A stretch of 37,741 bases of DNA from positions 1 to 37,741 of IMG/VR virus record IMGVR_UViG_3300022934_000063. One strand, 5' to 3'. Shown here piece after piece: positions 24,645-30,085 of this stretch. A program made the position numbers and the translations under genes. The stretch is from a virus. Below the pieces are notes generated by a model. That model saw only the letters and a list, made by a program, of their open reading frames with translations, was not told where the DNA came from and ran no database searches. Each line of letters opens with the position of its first letter. Position 1 is the first letter of the stretch.

Positions 24645-25024
24645 GCCAGCGCTGGGTAGTGAATAACAAGTACCAGGCCGAGCAGTTTTGCCAGTACATC
24701 ATGGAGCATCGTGACGCCGGCAAGGTCTACGAGATACTCGAACCCAAGCTGACGTCTCAGCAGATGAAGGCCATCCACGCATACTGCGACCACATCGCGC
24801 GTGTCCTCGCAGCCTCGGGTAACGATATGCAACAGGTTGTTACCTTACCTATCGAGCCAACCGGCACGCTAGTCAAAGAGATAATTTGGCGTCCGGTACA
24901 AAAGGCACTGTTTGCAAGTAAATCAGTAAAAGATTTGGGGATGCATGACGTTGATGACGTGTATCGAGTCATTGCAAAGCACCTAGCCGAAACAAAGGAT
25001 ATCGATGTGAGGTTTGGTCGCTAA
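24641..25024 (+). CDS. Conserved phage recombination-region protein (127 aa)
   Basis: The protein contains SQQMKAIHAYCDHIARVLAA, then GNDMQQVV and TGTLVKEIIWRPVQKALF, ending HDVDDVYRVIAKHLAE. This layout (QxxAxHxYxxxxAxxLxxxGxDM ... VKExxWRPVQKAL ... DVxxVYxxxxxHL) recurs in many phage genomes, often near NinB/NinG and annealing proteins, without a settled function. It follows the previous gene by ATGA overlap. A role in recombination or replication is suggested only by neighbours. Confidence 0.55.
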   Translation: MSQRWVVNNKYQAEQFCQYIMEHRDAGKVYEILEPKLTSQQMKAIHAYCDHIARVLAASGNDMQQVVTLPIEPTGTLVKEIIWRPVQKALFASKSVKDLGMHDVDDVYRVIAKHLAETKDIDVRFGR

Positions 25025-25038
25025 TCGCTCTGGGGGAG

Positions 25039-26259
25039 ATGATGCGCAATCTAGCAAAAGCGTTTACGCCTAATGAAGCAGAACAAGTAATAGAAAAAAT
25101 AGAGCTTACAGAAAAACAAAAAGAAGCCGCAGAGATGTGCTGGATACAAGGCTACTCTCTTCACAAGGCGGCGGAGCTGCTTCATGTAAATCGCGGCACA
25201 ATCAAAGAGCGATTGCAGGTGGTCGTAAAGAAGAGCGCACTGCAGGGCTTCTCGCCACGCCACGATCAAGTAAACCCCGTACCCGAGGGGCAGGTGATCA
25301 AGGGCGAGTCGATTTTATACGACGCCGATAACAAGCCCATTATGACGTGGGTAAAGACGCGGGCAGACACTGAAAAGCAACTGGAGGTCATGCGCGAGAT
25401 AGTTAAGGGTATGGCAGACGAGATAGAGCCAGCAAAACCTGTAAAGGCGCCCAAAATAAACGCAGACCACTTGTGCAACTGCTTTGTGATCACCGATTAC
25501 CACATGGGTATGCTTGCTGATAAGGACGAGGTGAACGCATCCGGCCAAACGCAAAACGATGACTGGGACTTGAAGATAGCGGAGCGGACACTAATTAAAT
25601 GGTTTGCAGAGGCGATCAGGATAAGCCCCGCAGCCGACACCGCCGTGTACGCGCAACTTGGTGACTTCGCGCACTACGACTACGAACCCCTCACCCAGGC
25701 TTCCAAGCATTTACTAGACAGCGACTCGCGTAATTTTAAGATCGTCCGAGCCACGATTCGCGTGACACGCCAGATCATCAAGATGCTTTTAGAGAAGCAC
25801 AAGGCGGTGCATATAAAGTGGTGTGACGCCAACCACGACCCGTTCTCTGCCATCTGGATGAGAGAGCTACTGACTGCCTTGTACGAGAAAGAGCCAAGGG
25901 TGTTTATAGATAACACAGCCGACACCTATTACTGCTACGAGTTTGGGAAGACGGCCCTCTTCTTCCATCACGGCCACAAAAGGAAGGTCGCTAACGTGGA
26001 CACGGTTTTCGCCGCCAAGTATCGGGAGGTATTCGGCAGGACAGAACACGCCTACGCACATATGGGCCACTATCACTCAATCGACAAAAAAGAAACAAAT
26101 TTGATGGTGGTCGAGCAACACCGGACGTTAGCCAGTGCTGATTCTTACAGCAGCCGAGGTGGCTGGCTCAGTGGCCGAGAGGCTAATGTGATCACTTATC
26201 ACAAGGAATACGGTCAGGTAGCGTATAATACAATTTCCTATAAGATGATCGCAGAGTGA
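25039..26259 (+). CDS. HTH-metallophosphoesterase fusion (406 aa)
   Basis: Starts at ATG 25039 behind GGGGGAG. Residues about 23-62 form an HTH (KAAELLHVNRGTIKERLQ). Residues about 145-350 carry calcineurin-like metallophosphoesterase motifs in order: ITDYHMGM (Asp153, His155), GDF (Asp209), ANHD (264-267), HHGH (310-313) and GHYHS (343-347). These make a two-metal phosphodiesterase site. Similar HTH-linked phosphoesterases occur in phage early regions and may act on nucleic acid ends or nucleotides. The substrate is unknown. The enzyme call is firm; the DNA-related role is inferred. Confidence 0.8.
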   Translation: MMRNLAKAFTPNEAEQVIEKIELTEKQKEAAEMCWIQGYSLHKAAELLHVNRGTIKERLQVVVKKSALQGFSPRHDQVNPVPEGQVIKGESILYDADNKPIMTWVKTRADTEKQLEVMREIVKGMADEIEPAKPVKAPKINADHLCNCFVITDYHMGMLADKDEVNASGQTQNDDWDLKIAERTLIKWFAEAIRISPAADTAVYAQLGDFAHYDYEPLTQASKHLLDSDSRNFKIVRATIRVTRQIIKMLLEKHKAVHIKWCDANHDPFSAIWMRELLTALYEKEPRVFIDNTADTYYCYEFGKTALFFHHGHKRKVANVDTVFAAKYREVFGRTEHAYAHMGHYHSIDKKETNLMVVEQHRTLASADSYSSRGGWLSGREANVITYHKEYGQVAYNTISYKMIAE

Positions 26260-26266
26260 GATAGCT

Positions 26267-26521
26267 ATGATTCCAATGATGCGCGCGCCGATGCCTTGTG
26301 GCGGTACAGCAGTTTTTCTAGTCGAGCATATTGGAGGAGCTATCAGTAATAAACAGAACGATGAATGGACCGACGTCTATGTAGAGCCGTACACCGGCCC
26401 TATTACGATTGAGATGGATGTCGATGCCTTTACTGAAATGTGGCTTGCGGCCATCGTAAGCGACGTGGAGGACTTTGATGATCTTGGACACGCCATCACT
26501 GACAAGGCGCGGGTGCATTGA
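26267..26521 (+). CDS. Hypothetical early protein (84 aa)
   Basis: An acidic, single-domain protein starting MIPMMRAPMPCGG, with GPITIEMDVDAFTEMWLAAI in the middle. Only a weak ribosome-binding site (GAGTGAGA) precedes it, eight bases after the phosphoesterase stop. Not recognised. It overlaps the start of the next small gene by 44 bases in a different frame, so one of the two starts could be misplaced. Confidence 0.45.
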   Translation: MIPMMRAPMPCGGTAVFLVEHIGGAISNKQNDEWTDVYVEPYTGPITIEMDVDAFTEMWLAAIVSDVEDFDDLGHAITDKARVH

Positions 26522-26669
26522 TTGCGACCGCACCATGACGCCGGAGTTTAAGCAGGAGCCTCCCTATCAACTGGAGGGCTGGCGCTGTCAGTGCGGATGG
26601 TGGGACAAGGCGATACTCCGAGAGCGCAGGTTTACAAAAGCAGATGCCGAAGCCGAAGACCGTAGGTAA
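26478..26669 (+). CDS. Small zinc-ribbon-like protein (63 aa)
   Basis: ATG 26478 (with a TTG just before) gives MILDTPSLTRRGCIDCDRTM, then LEGWRCQCGWWDKAIL. The CxxC and CxC pairs with Trp between them suggest a zinc-ribbon fold. Its start lies within the previous gene and its end within ninG. Small zinc proteins of this kind are common in lambda-like nin regions. No precise role can be given. Confidence 0.5.
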   Translation: MILDTPSLTRRGCIDCDRTMTPEFKQEPPYQLEGWRCQCGWWDKAILRERRFTKADAEAEDRR

Positions 26670-27057
26670 GTTAAAGCAGGACGCCGCAGCCCTACTGCAA
26701 CGCCTAGTGCGCATGAAGTACGCAGACGATAACGGTATGTGCGAGTGCGTAACCTGTGGAAAAGTAGGCCACTACAAGGACATGGACGGTGGTCACTTTG
26801 TCAGTCGCAGGTGGACCGCAACCCTGTTGGTAGAGGAAAACATACACCCGCAGTGCAAGGGCTGTAATAACTTTCGTAACGGCGCTCCAGACGATTACGC
26901 GCTGTTTATGATCGACACCTACGGCATGGAAGCCATGAGGGAACTGATCGACTCAAAGCACAGGGTGGTCAAGTACACGCGCATAGACCTCGAAGACATG
27001 ATTACCGATATCAAAGCCAGGATCAAAGAGCAAGAGGAACGCCTAGCGGGCGTATAG
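26644..27057 (+). CDS. ninG: NinG-like recombination protein
   Basis: A 137-residue protein with the NinG (Rap) signatures: an N-terminal coiled helix (KLKQDAAALLQRLVRMKYAD), CxxC at Cys35/Cys38, DMDGGHFVSRRWTAT, then NIHPQCKGCNNFRNG with Cys71/Cys74. The H-x-N/N-type core resembles an HNH-like endonuclease fold held by zinc. In lambda the protein resolves recombination intermediates (Rap, Holliday junctions). Here it would act with the DUF1071 annealing protein and SSB. The length is shorter than lambda NinG (about 204 residues); the N-terminal part is trimmed. Confidence 0.85.
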   Translation: MPKPKTVGKLKQDAAALLQRLVRMKYADDNGMCECVTCGKVGHYKDMDGGHFVSRRWTATLLVEENIHPQCKGCNNFRNGAPDDYALFMIDTYGMEAMRELIDSKHRVVKYTRIDLEDMITDIKARIKEQEERLAGV

Positions 27058-27059
27058 TC

Positions 27060-27081
27060 ATAACAGGATATGTAGTATAAT
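27060..27081 (+). promoter_or_regulatory. Promoter -10 with overlapping operator dyad
   Basis: A perfect TATAAT lies at 27076-27081, although no good -35 is seen 16-18 bases upstream. ATAACA-GGATA-TGTAGT at 27060-27076 matches ten of twelve positions of the dyad found at the other two early promoters and abuts the -10. It would control the gene at 27107. The missing -35 leaves this as a moderate call. Confidence 0.5.
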
Positions 27082-27106
27082 AGTCATGCCTATTTTGGAG
27101 GTGACT

Positions 27107-27301
27107 ATGTGTACGACAGTGAAGCGTGCCATGTTCTGTACTCGCAATGGCTACAAGCACATCGAGAACTTAGAGAGAGTCTGTGTTCTTGTTGGGCGAC
27201 TGAAAGGACTGACCGAGTCCGAGTATCTCGATCTCTGTGCTGTTAACAAGCTAGAGAATCAGCGAGCGCTTGAACTGGCTAAACACTTCCCCGCCCGATA
27301 G
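27107..27301 (+). CDS. Small early protein (64 aa)
   Basis: ATG 27107 follows GGAGGT at 27097-27102. A second ATG at 27086 in frame would start upstream of that site. The peptide MCTTVKRAMFCTRNGYKHIE ends ELAKHFPAR; it has four Cys and is mildly basic. Not recognised. It is isolated between two promoter regions, each carrying the same operator type, so it is likely an early regulated gene. Confidence 0.55.
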   Translation: MCTTVKRAMFCTRNGYKHIENLERVCVLVGRLKGLTESEYLDLCAVNKLENQRALELAKHFPAR

Positions 27302-27387
27302 CTGAATCGGGAACCCGCAGGGTGAGCCACCCCAGACTATTGCCCCTAAAAGAAAGTGACAAAACAGTCAAAACACCCCTGAAATAC

Positions 27388-27416
27388 TTGTACACCATAA
27401 CAACCTTTGTTATCTT
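27388..27416 (+). promoter_or_regulatory. Promoter with perfect operator dyad
   Basis: TTGTAC (27388-27393) and TATCTT (27411-27416) are separated by 17 bases. In the spacer and running into the -10 lies a perfect dyad, ATAACA-ACCTT-TGTTAT (27397-27413), all twelve half-site positions matching. This is the classical position for a repressor site. It drives the 27461 gene and the methyltransferase behind it. Confidence 0.65.
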
Positions 27417-27422
27417 AACTGT

Positions 27423-27439
27423 GTCGGGGGCGTCCCGAC
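27423..27439 (+). other. Leader hairpin before 75-aa gene
   Basis: GTCGGG and CCCGAC form a six-base-pair stem with loop GGCGT in the untranslated leader, just downstream of the promoter at 27388-27416. Only TTGT follows, so it is a weak terminator at best and more likely an mRNA-stabilising leader structure. Confidence 0.4.
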
Positions 27440-27460
27440 TTGTCTAACGGGAGAGGCACA

Positions 27461-27688
27461 ATGTATCAAGTAGCAGATATGATTGAAGCGAAGCGAGCCA
27501 AGCTTGGTATCGTTATTTATTTAAACGATGGCTCTAAAGCCTGTTTGTTCACTGACGATATCGAAGACGCAGAGTGGCTGACTTGGGAAATCAATGACGC
27601 TATCGCTGTTCAGTCTCAAAGTCTTTTTGACGCAGGACTCCATGACATTGGCGCGCGCTGGGGCGAACTTAGCAAATTGCGTATGTAA
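27461..27688 (+). CDS. Hypothetical protein upstream of methyltransferase (75 aa)
   Basis: ATG 27461 follows GGGAGAGG. The protein is MYQVADMIEAKRAKLGIVIY, then KACLFTDDIEDAEWLTWEIN, a short alpha/beta acidic protein without recognised motifs. It ends one base before the methyltransferase start, so the two are likely made together from the regulated promoter. It could modulate the methyltransferase or simply be an early gene; no evidence decides. Confidence 0.55.
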   Translation: MYQVADMIEAKRAKLGIVIYLNDGSKACLFTDDIEDAEWLTWEINDAIAVQSQSLFDAGLHDIGARWGELSKLRM

Positions 27689-27689
27689 G

Positions 27690-28481
27690 ATGCGTGTCTT
27701 AGATTTATTCGCTGGCATCGGCGGTTTCACACTTGGCCTTGAAAGGGCTGGGTTTGAGACCGTCGCTTTCTGTGAGATAGAACCTTACGCTCAGAAAGTC
27801 TTACGCAAAAATTGGCCAGAGGTGCCTATTTATGACGACGTCAGAACAATCACAGCAGACCGACTTATTTCCGATGGAATTAGAGTCGATGTCATCACAG
27901 GCGGATTCCCCTGCCAAGACATCTCAGTCGCAGGAAACCAAGCGGGCATCGCAGACGGAACGCGCAGTGGGCTATGGTCAGAGTGCGCCCGTCTTATTGG
28001 GGAGCTTCGACCTCGATACGCCATCTTTGAGAACGTCAGAAACTTGCTTAGTGGAGAGCGGGGAGCTTGGTTTAAACGAGTTCTCTGGGACATTTCCGCG
28101 CTCGGGTATGATGCGGAGTGGCACTGTATACCAGCTTCCGAACTTGGCGCGCACCATCACAGAGATAGGGTCTGGATTATCTGCTACCCAAAACAGAAAG
28201 TGGCCGACTCCCTCTACGAGAGACTACAAAGGGGGATACATCGGCGGCAGGATAAGGAACGGCAAGGTGAGTTGGGACACGCTAGATGTGGCAGTGCAGC
28301 ATACGGACAACCAACAGAAAACGAATGGGACATTGAACCCAACGTGGGTAGAGTGGCTAATGGGGTTCCCGATAGGTCACACAGACTTAAATGCTTAGGT
28401 AATGCAGTCGTTCCGCCAATACCAGAGCTTATCGGCAGAGCAATCATGGAGGCAGAAAATGACGACAATTGTATTCAATAG
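27690..28481 (+). CDS. DNA cytosine-C5 methyltransferase
   Basis: A 263-residue enzyme with C5-methyltransferase motifs in order: I (LDLFAGIGGF, residues 4-13), IV (GGFPCQDIS with catalytic Cys75), VI (ENVRNLL at 114-120), VIII (HRDRVW, residues 157-162) and IX-X (CLGNAVVP at 235-242). The start is ATG 27690, directly after the upstream stop. The target-recognition region between VIII and IX is only about 60 residues, making it shorter than most (about 320-420 residues). It would methylate cytosines in phage DNA to evade restriction or mark DNA; the target site cannot be read off. A second reading frame of 188 codons is nested inside it (27832-28398). Confidence 0.93.
   Translation: MRVLDLFAGIGGFTLGLERAGFETVAFCEIEPYAQKVLRKNWPEVPIYDDVRTITADRLISDGIRVDVITGGFPCQDISVAGNQAGIADGTRSGLWSECARLIGELRPRYAIFENVRNLLSGERGAWFKRVLWDISALGYDAEWHCIPASELGAHHHRDRVWIICYPKQKVADSLYERLQRGIHRRQDKERQGELGHARCGSAAYGQPTENEWDIEPNVGRVANGVPDRSHRLKCLGNAVVPPIPELIGRAIMEAENDDNCIQ
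27832..28398 (+). CDS. Nested overprinted gene within methyltransferase (188 aa)
   Basis: A complete +1-frame reading frame inside the methyltransferase. ATG 27832 has AGAGG at 27818-27822, nine bases upstream. The protein has SLRTSE (65-70), FSGTFPRSGMMRSG (84-97), TEIGSGL (110-116), WPTP (124-127) and LNPTWVEWLMGFP (168-180). I recognise these as a phage protein family usually found beside C5 methyltransferases. In the DNA the family's WVEWLMGFP is the +1 reading of the methyltransferase's GRVANGVP segment, and TEIGSG is that of HHRDRVW. So the two families share DNA in two frames. Translation is inferred from the start signal and the conserved motifs, not shown; a spurious frame is the alternative. 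Confidence 0.55.
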   Translation: MTTSEQSQQTDLFPMELESMSSQADSPAKTSQSQETKRASQTERAVGYGQSAPVLLGSFDLDTPSLRTSETCLVESGELGLNEFSGTFPRSGMMRSGTVYQLPNLARTITEIGSGLSATQNRKWPTPSTRDYKGGYIGGRIRNGKVSWDTLDVAVQHTDNQQKTNGTLNPTWVEWLMGFPIGHTDLNA

Positions 28482-28605
28482 TTTGGAGAGTGCTTTGCGC
28501 TGGTGTAAAGGCCACGACGTTAGCACTAGGTACATCGAGAATGTGCAAGGCACTTGGCTGATGAAGTATCCAAGCATACATGACCCGTATGAGGGAGAGG
28601 AATGA
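28459..28605 (+). CDS. Small protein after methyltransferase (48 aa)
   Basis: ATG 28459 has GGAGG (28448-28452) six bases upstream, a very good site; it overlaps the methyltransferase end by 23 bases. The peptide MTTIVFNSLESALRWCKGHD ends IHDPYEGEE. It is short, acidic, and not recognised. The strong ribosome-binding site and overlap with the following gene (ATGA) support that it is real. Confidence 0.6.
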   Translation: MTTIVFNSLESALRWCKGHDVSTRYIENVQGTWLMKYPSIHDPYEGEE

Positions 28606-28760
28606 ACGCTGACATAGAGCTTCGCATTTTATCTCTACTCCGCGCGCGCTACTTTGATCACGAAGTGGCATCTATTATCGAGGTAGAGTATCCGCAGCTT
28701 AACGAGTACGATGTTGAGGACTTACCTAAACACATCGCCAGAATAAAGGGGAGTTTGTAA
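28602..28760 (+). CDS. Small acidic protein (52 aa)
   Basis: ATG 28602 is preceded by GAGGGAGAGG and overlaps the upstream stop. The peptide MNADIELRILSLLRARYFDH continues VASIIEVEYPQLNEYDVEDL and ends ARIKGSL. It is largely helical and could be a small winged-helix-like or regulatory domain, but no motif is decisive. Its stop overlaps the next start (TAATG). The signals at both ends make it a likely true gene despite its shortness. Confidence 0.55.
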   Translation: MNADIELRILSLLRARYFDHEVASIIEVEYPQLNEYDVEDLPKHIARIKGSL

Positions 28761-29023
28761 TGGGAGAGGTAATACAGTTCAACCAAGCTGTTAGGCCGAC
28801 GATCATTGACGGCATCGATTGGACGCCTGTTTACGAGGCAACCAAGCGGCTTGTTGGTGACATTAACAAGCTTGACGACAGCGGCCAGTTTCCGGTGTTT
28901 GTTAGTGCGGGGTTTGTCATGAGGACGTGCGCCGAGATTATCTACGCAACCGTGGAAGAGGCCGAGGCAGAAGATATTATAGACCTCGCTGTTTACGAGG
29001 GCATGGTTAATGGTAAAGATTAA
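28760..29023 (+). CDS. Hypothetical protein (87 aa)
   Basis: Begins MGEVIQFNQAVRPTIIDGID, then WTPVYEATKRLVGDINKLDD and ends VYEGMVNGKD. Helical and acidic; no recognised motif. Overlap with genes on both sides places it in the regulatory/early-to-late block between the methyltransferase and terminase. Confidence 0.55.
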   Translation: MGEVIQFNQAVRPTIIDGIDWTPVYEATKRLVGDINKLDDSGQFPVFVSAGFVMRTCAEIIYATVEEAEAEDIIDLAVYEGMVNGKD

Positions 29024-29250
29024 TGTCTCACTCAATCGGTAAGATTAAAGATGGTGGCGAGGTGTCGTGGCAAGAGATTGCCGATGAGCTTGGCCTTTCA
29101 CGTCAAGGCGCTAAGTATGTATACGACAGCGCCATCCGCAAACTGCAAAACAATAACAAGTTGAAGGAGTATTGGTATGAACTTGTCAGAGAAGAAGTTG
29201 GCAATCACGCTGCTGGTCGGATTTTTGATAGCAATGGGATTAGTGGGTAA
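29023..29250 (+). CDS. Sigma-70 region 4-like HTH protein (75 aa)
   Basis: A small protein with SWQEIADELGLSRQGAKYVY followed by DSAIRKLQ (residues about 15-42). That is the pattern of sigma factor region 4: an HTH entered by xxxIAxxLGLSRxxxxxxxxxAxRKLR. There is no region 2, so it cannot be a full sigma factor. A small region-4 protein could act as a phage transcription regulator that contacts promoter -35 DNA or the polymerase. It precedes the terminase block, so late-gene control is one idea. It is equally possible that it is only a DNA-binding helper. Confidence 0.6.
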   Translation: MSHSIGKIKDGGEVSWQEIADELGLSRQGAKYVYDSAIRKLQNNNKLKEYWYELVREEVGNHAAGRIFDSNGISG

Positions 29251-29395
29251 CGCCGACTATGCCGACGCGGTAGCAGAGGAGCAGTTTTATAAGCAAATGG
29301 TCTGCGAAGGTAAGTGGCCTGATTACAATAACCTGGGGGTGGATTGTGAAGATATCCAAGAAAGAGTTAGCGGAGGCGAAAGACCTCTACGATAA
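29177..29395 (+). CDS. Small membrane-anchored protein (72 aa)
   Basis: ATG 29177 overlaps the end of the sigma-like gene by 74 bases in another frame; GAAGGAG stands nine bases upstream. Residues 8-25 (ITLLVGFLIAMGLVG) form a signal anchor or signal peptide, followed by a charged exported part with two Cys (MVCEGKWPDY and VDCEDIQ). Inner-membrane or periplasmic location is expected. The function is unknown; superinfection exclusion is a usual role for such proteins but is not shown here. Confidence 0.5.
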   Translation: MNLSEKKLAITLLVGFLIAMGLVGNADYADAVAEEQFYKQMVCEGKWPDYNNLGVDCEDIQERVSGGERPLR

Positions 29396-29534
29396 AGGTG
29401 TAGACGTCTGGTCATTGTCCGAGGCATTTGGCATTCACTACGACACCATGAGGAAGTACCTACGCCAGTGGGAACTATATGGTGAGTCTATCTATACCCC
29501 TAATCCACAATATGTTGAGAAAACAGAGGATTAG
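29346..29534 (+). CDS. HTH protein (62 aa)
   Basis: GTG 29346 lies behind GGGGGTGG, overlapping the previous gene by 50 bases. The sequence MKISKKELAEAKDLYDKGVD then VWSLSEAFGIHYDTMRKYLR is a helix-turn-helix of the short regulator or terminase-small-subunit type (LSEAFGIHYDTMRKYLRQW). The C-terminus is short and acidic. It may be a regulator or a small DNA-recognition subunit, close to the terminase genes. Confidence 0.55.
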   Translation: MKISKKELAEAKDLYDKGVDVWSLSEAFGIHYDTMRKYLRQWELYGESIYTPNPQYVEKTED

Positions 29535-29542
29535 CGTAAAAT
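29515..29542 (+). promoter_or_regulatory. Probable promoter before terminase block
   Basis: TTGAGA (29515-29520), a 16-base spacer and TAAAAT (29537-29542) form a plausible sigma70 promoter. It lies at the end of the small HTH gene and would drive the genes from 29573 on, including both terminase subunits. No ATAACA-N5-TGTTAT dyad overlaps it, so it may be differently regulated. Confidence 0.45.
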
Positions 29543-29572
29543 AAGCCTGTCATTAGCAGTGAGGCGGGGGCA

Positions 29573-29779
29573 ATGCTGCAAGTGGTTTCGATAGAGTGGC
29601 GTGTTATCGAGCAAGGTAATATGCCCGCAGAAGAGAAAACCGTGCTGGTCGCGTTCGACGATATGACTGTCGAGTCGTGGCCTTTGACTGCTACTGACAT
29701 AATGGACGGTGAGATACGAGCAGGACACAGCATGGGGCTGTACTGGGCCGACTCAATACCGCACCCAGACGAGGAATGA
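29573..29779 (+). CDS. DUF551-like small protein (68 aa)
   Basis: Starts MLQVVSIEWRVIEQGNMPAE, then EEKTVLVAFDDMTVESWPLT and ends WADSIPHPDEE. The W-x-V-I-x-x-G-x-M-P layout with KTVLV and a closing W-x-x-x-P-x-P resembles the DUF551 family of small phage proteins. Their role is unknown. The ribosome-binding site is GAGGCGGGGG. It directly precedes the terminase small subunit candidate. Confidence 0.55.
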   Translation: MLQVVSIEWRVIEQGNMPAEEKTVLVAFDDMTVESWPLTATDIMDGEIRAGHSMGLYWADSIPHPDEE

Positions 29780-29782
29780 ACG

Positions 29783-30085
29783 GTGGCAATGACAAGACAG
29801 CAGAAGATCGCTGCAGATGTTAAAAAAGGCACAAGAGATAAAATTGATGCTGGGCGTCTGTTGGCGCAAATCACTGATAACATTGGGAAAATAGGTAAGC
29901 TGGACGCAAAAAGTCCTACCTTCCATAACGACCTGAAAAAGTATGAGGCGATGCAGCGTGATAACTTTCGGTTGTTTAACAAGGTATTGCCCGACCTTAA
30001 ACAAGTAGATGCCGATCTCACGAGTAGCGACGGTTCCATGACTCCACCTATGGTGATTGAACTTGTCGCAAAAGGTCTCGATTGA
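29783..30085 (+). CDS. Probable terminase small subunit (100 aa)
   Basis: GTG 29783 is preferred because AGGA stands about seven bases before it; ATG 29789 is an alternative. The protein is basic and helical (MTRQQKIAADVKKGTRDKID), with a long middle helix and FRLFNKVLPDLKQVDADLTS. It overlaps the terminase large subunit gene by 29 bases, which is the usual place for the small subunit that recognises packaging DNA. No clear HTH is seen, so the call rests on position and size. Confidence 0.55.
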   Translation: MAMTRQQKIAADVKKGTRDKIDAGRLLAQITDNIGKIGKLDAKSPTFHNDLKKYEAMQRDNFRLFNKVLPDLKQVDADLTSSDGSMTPPMVIELVAKGLD

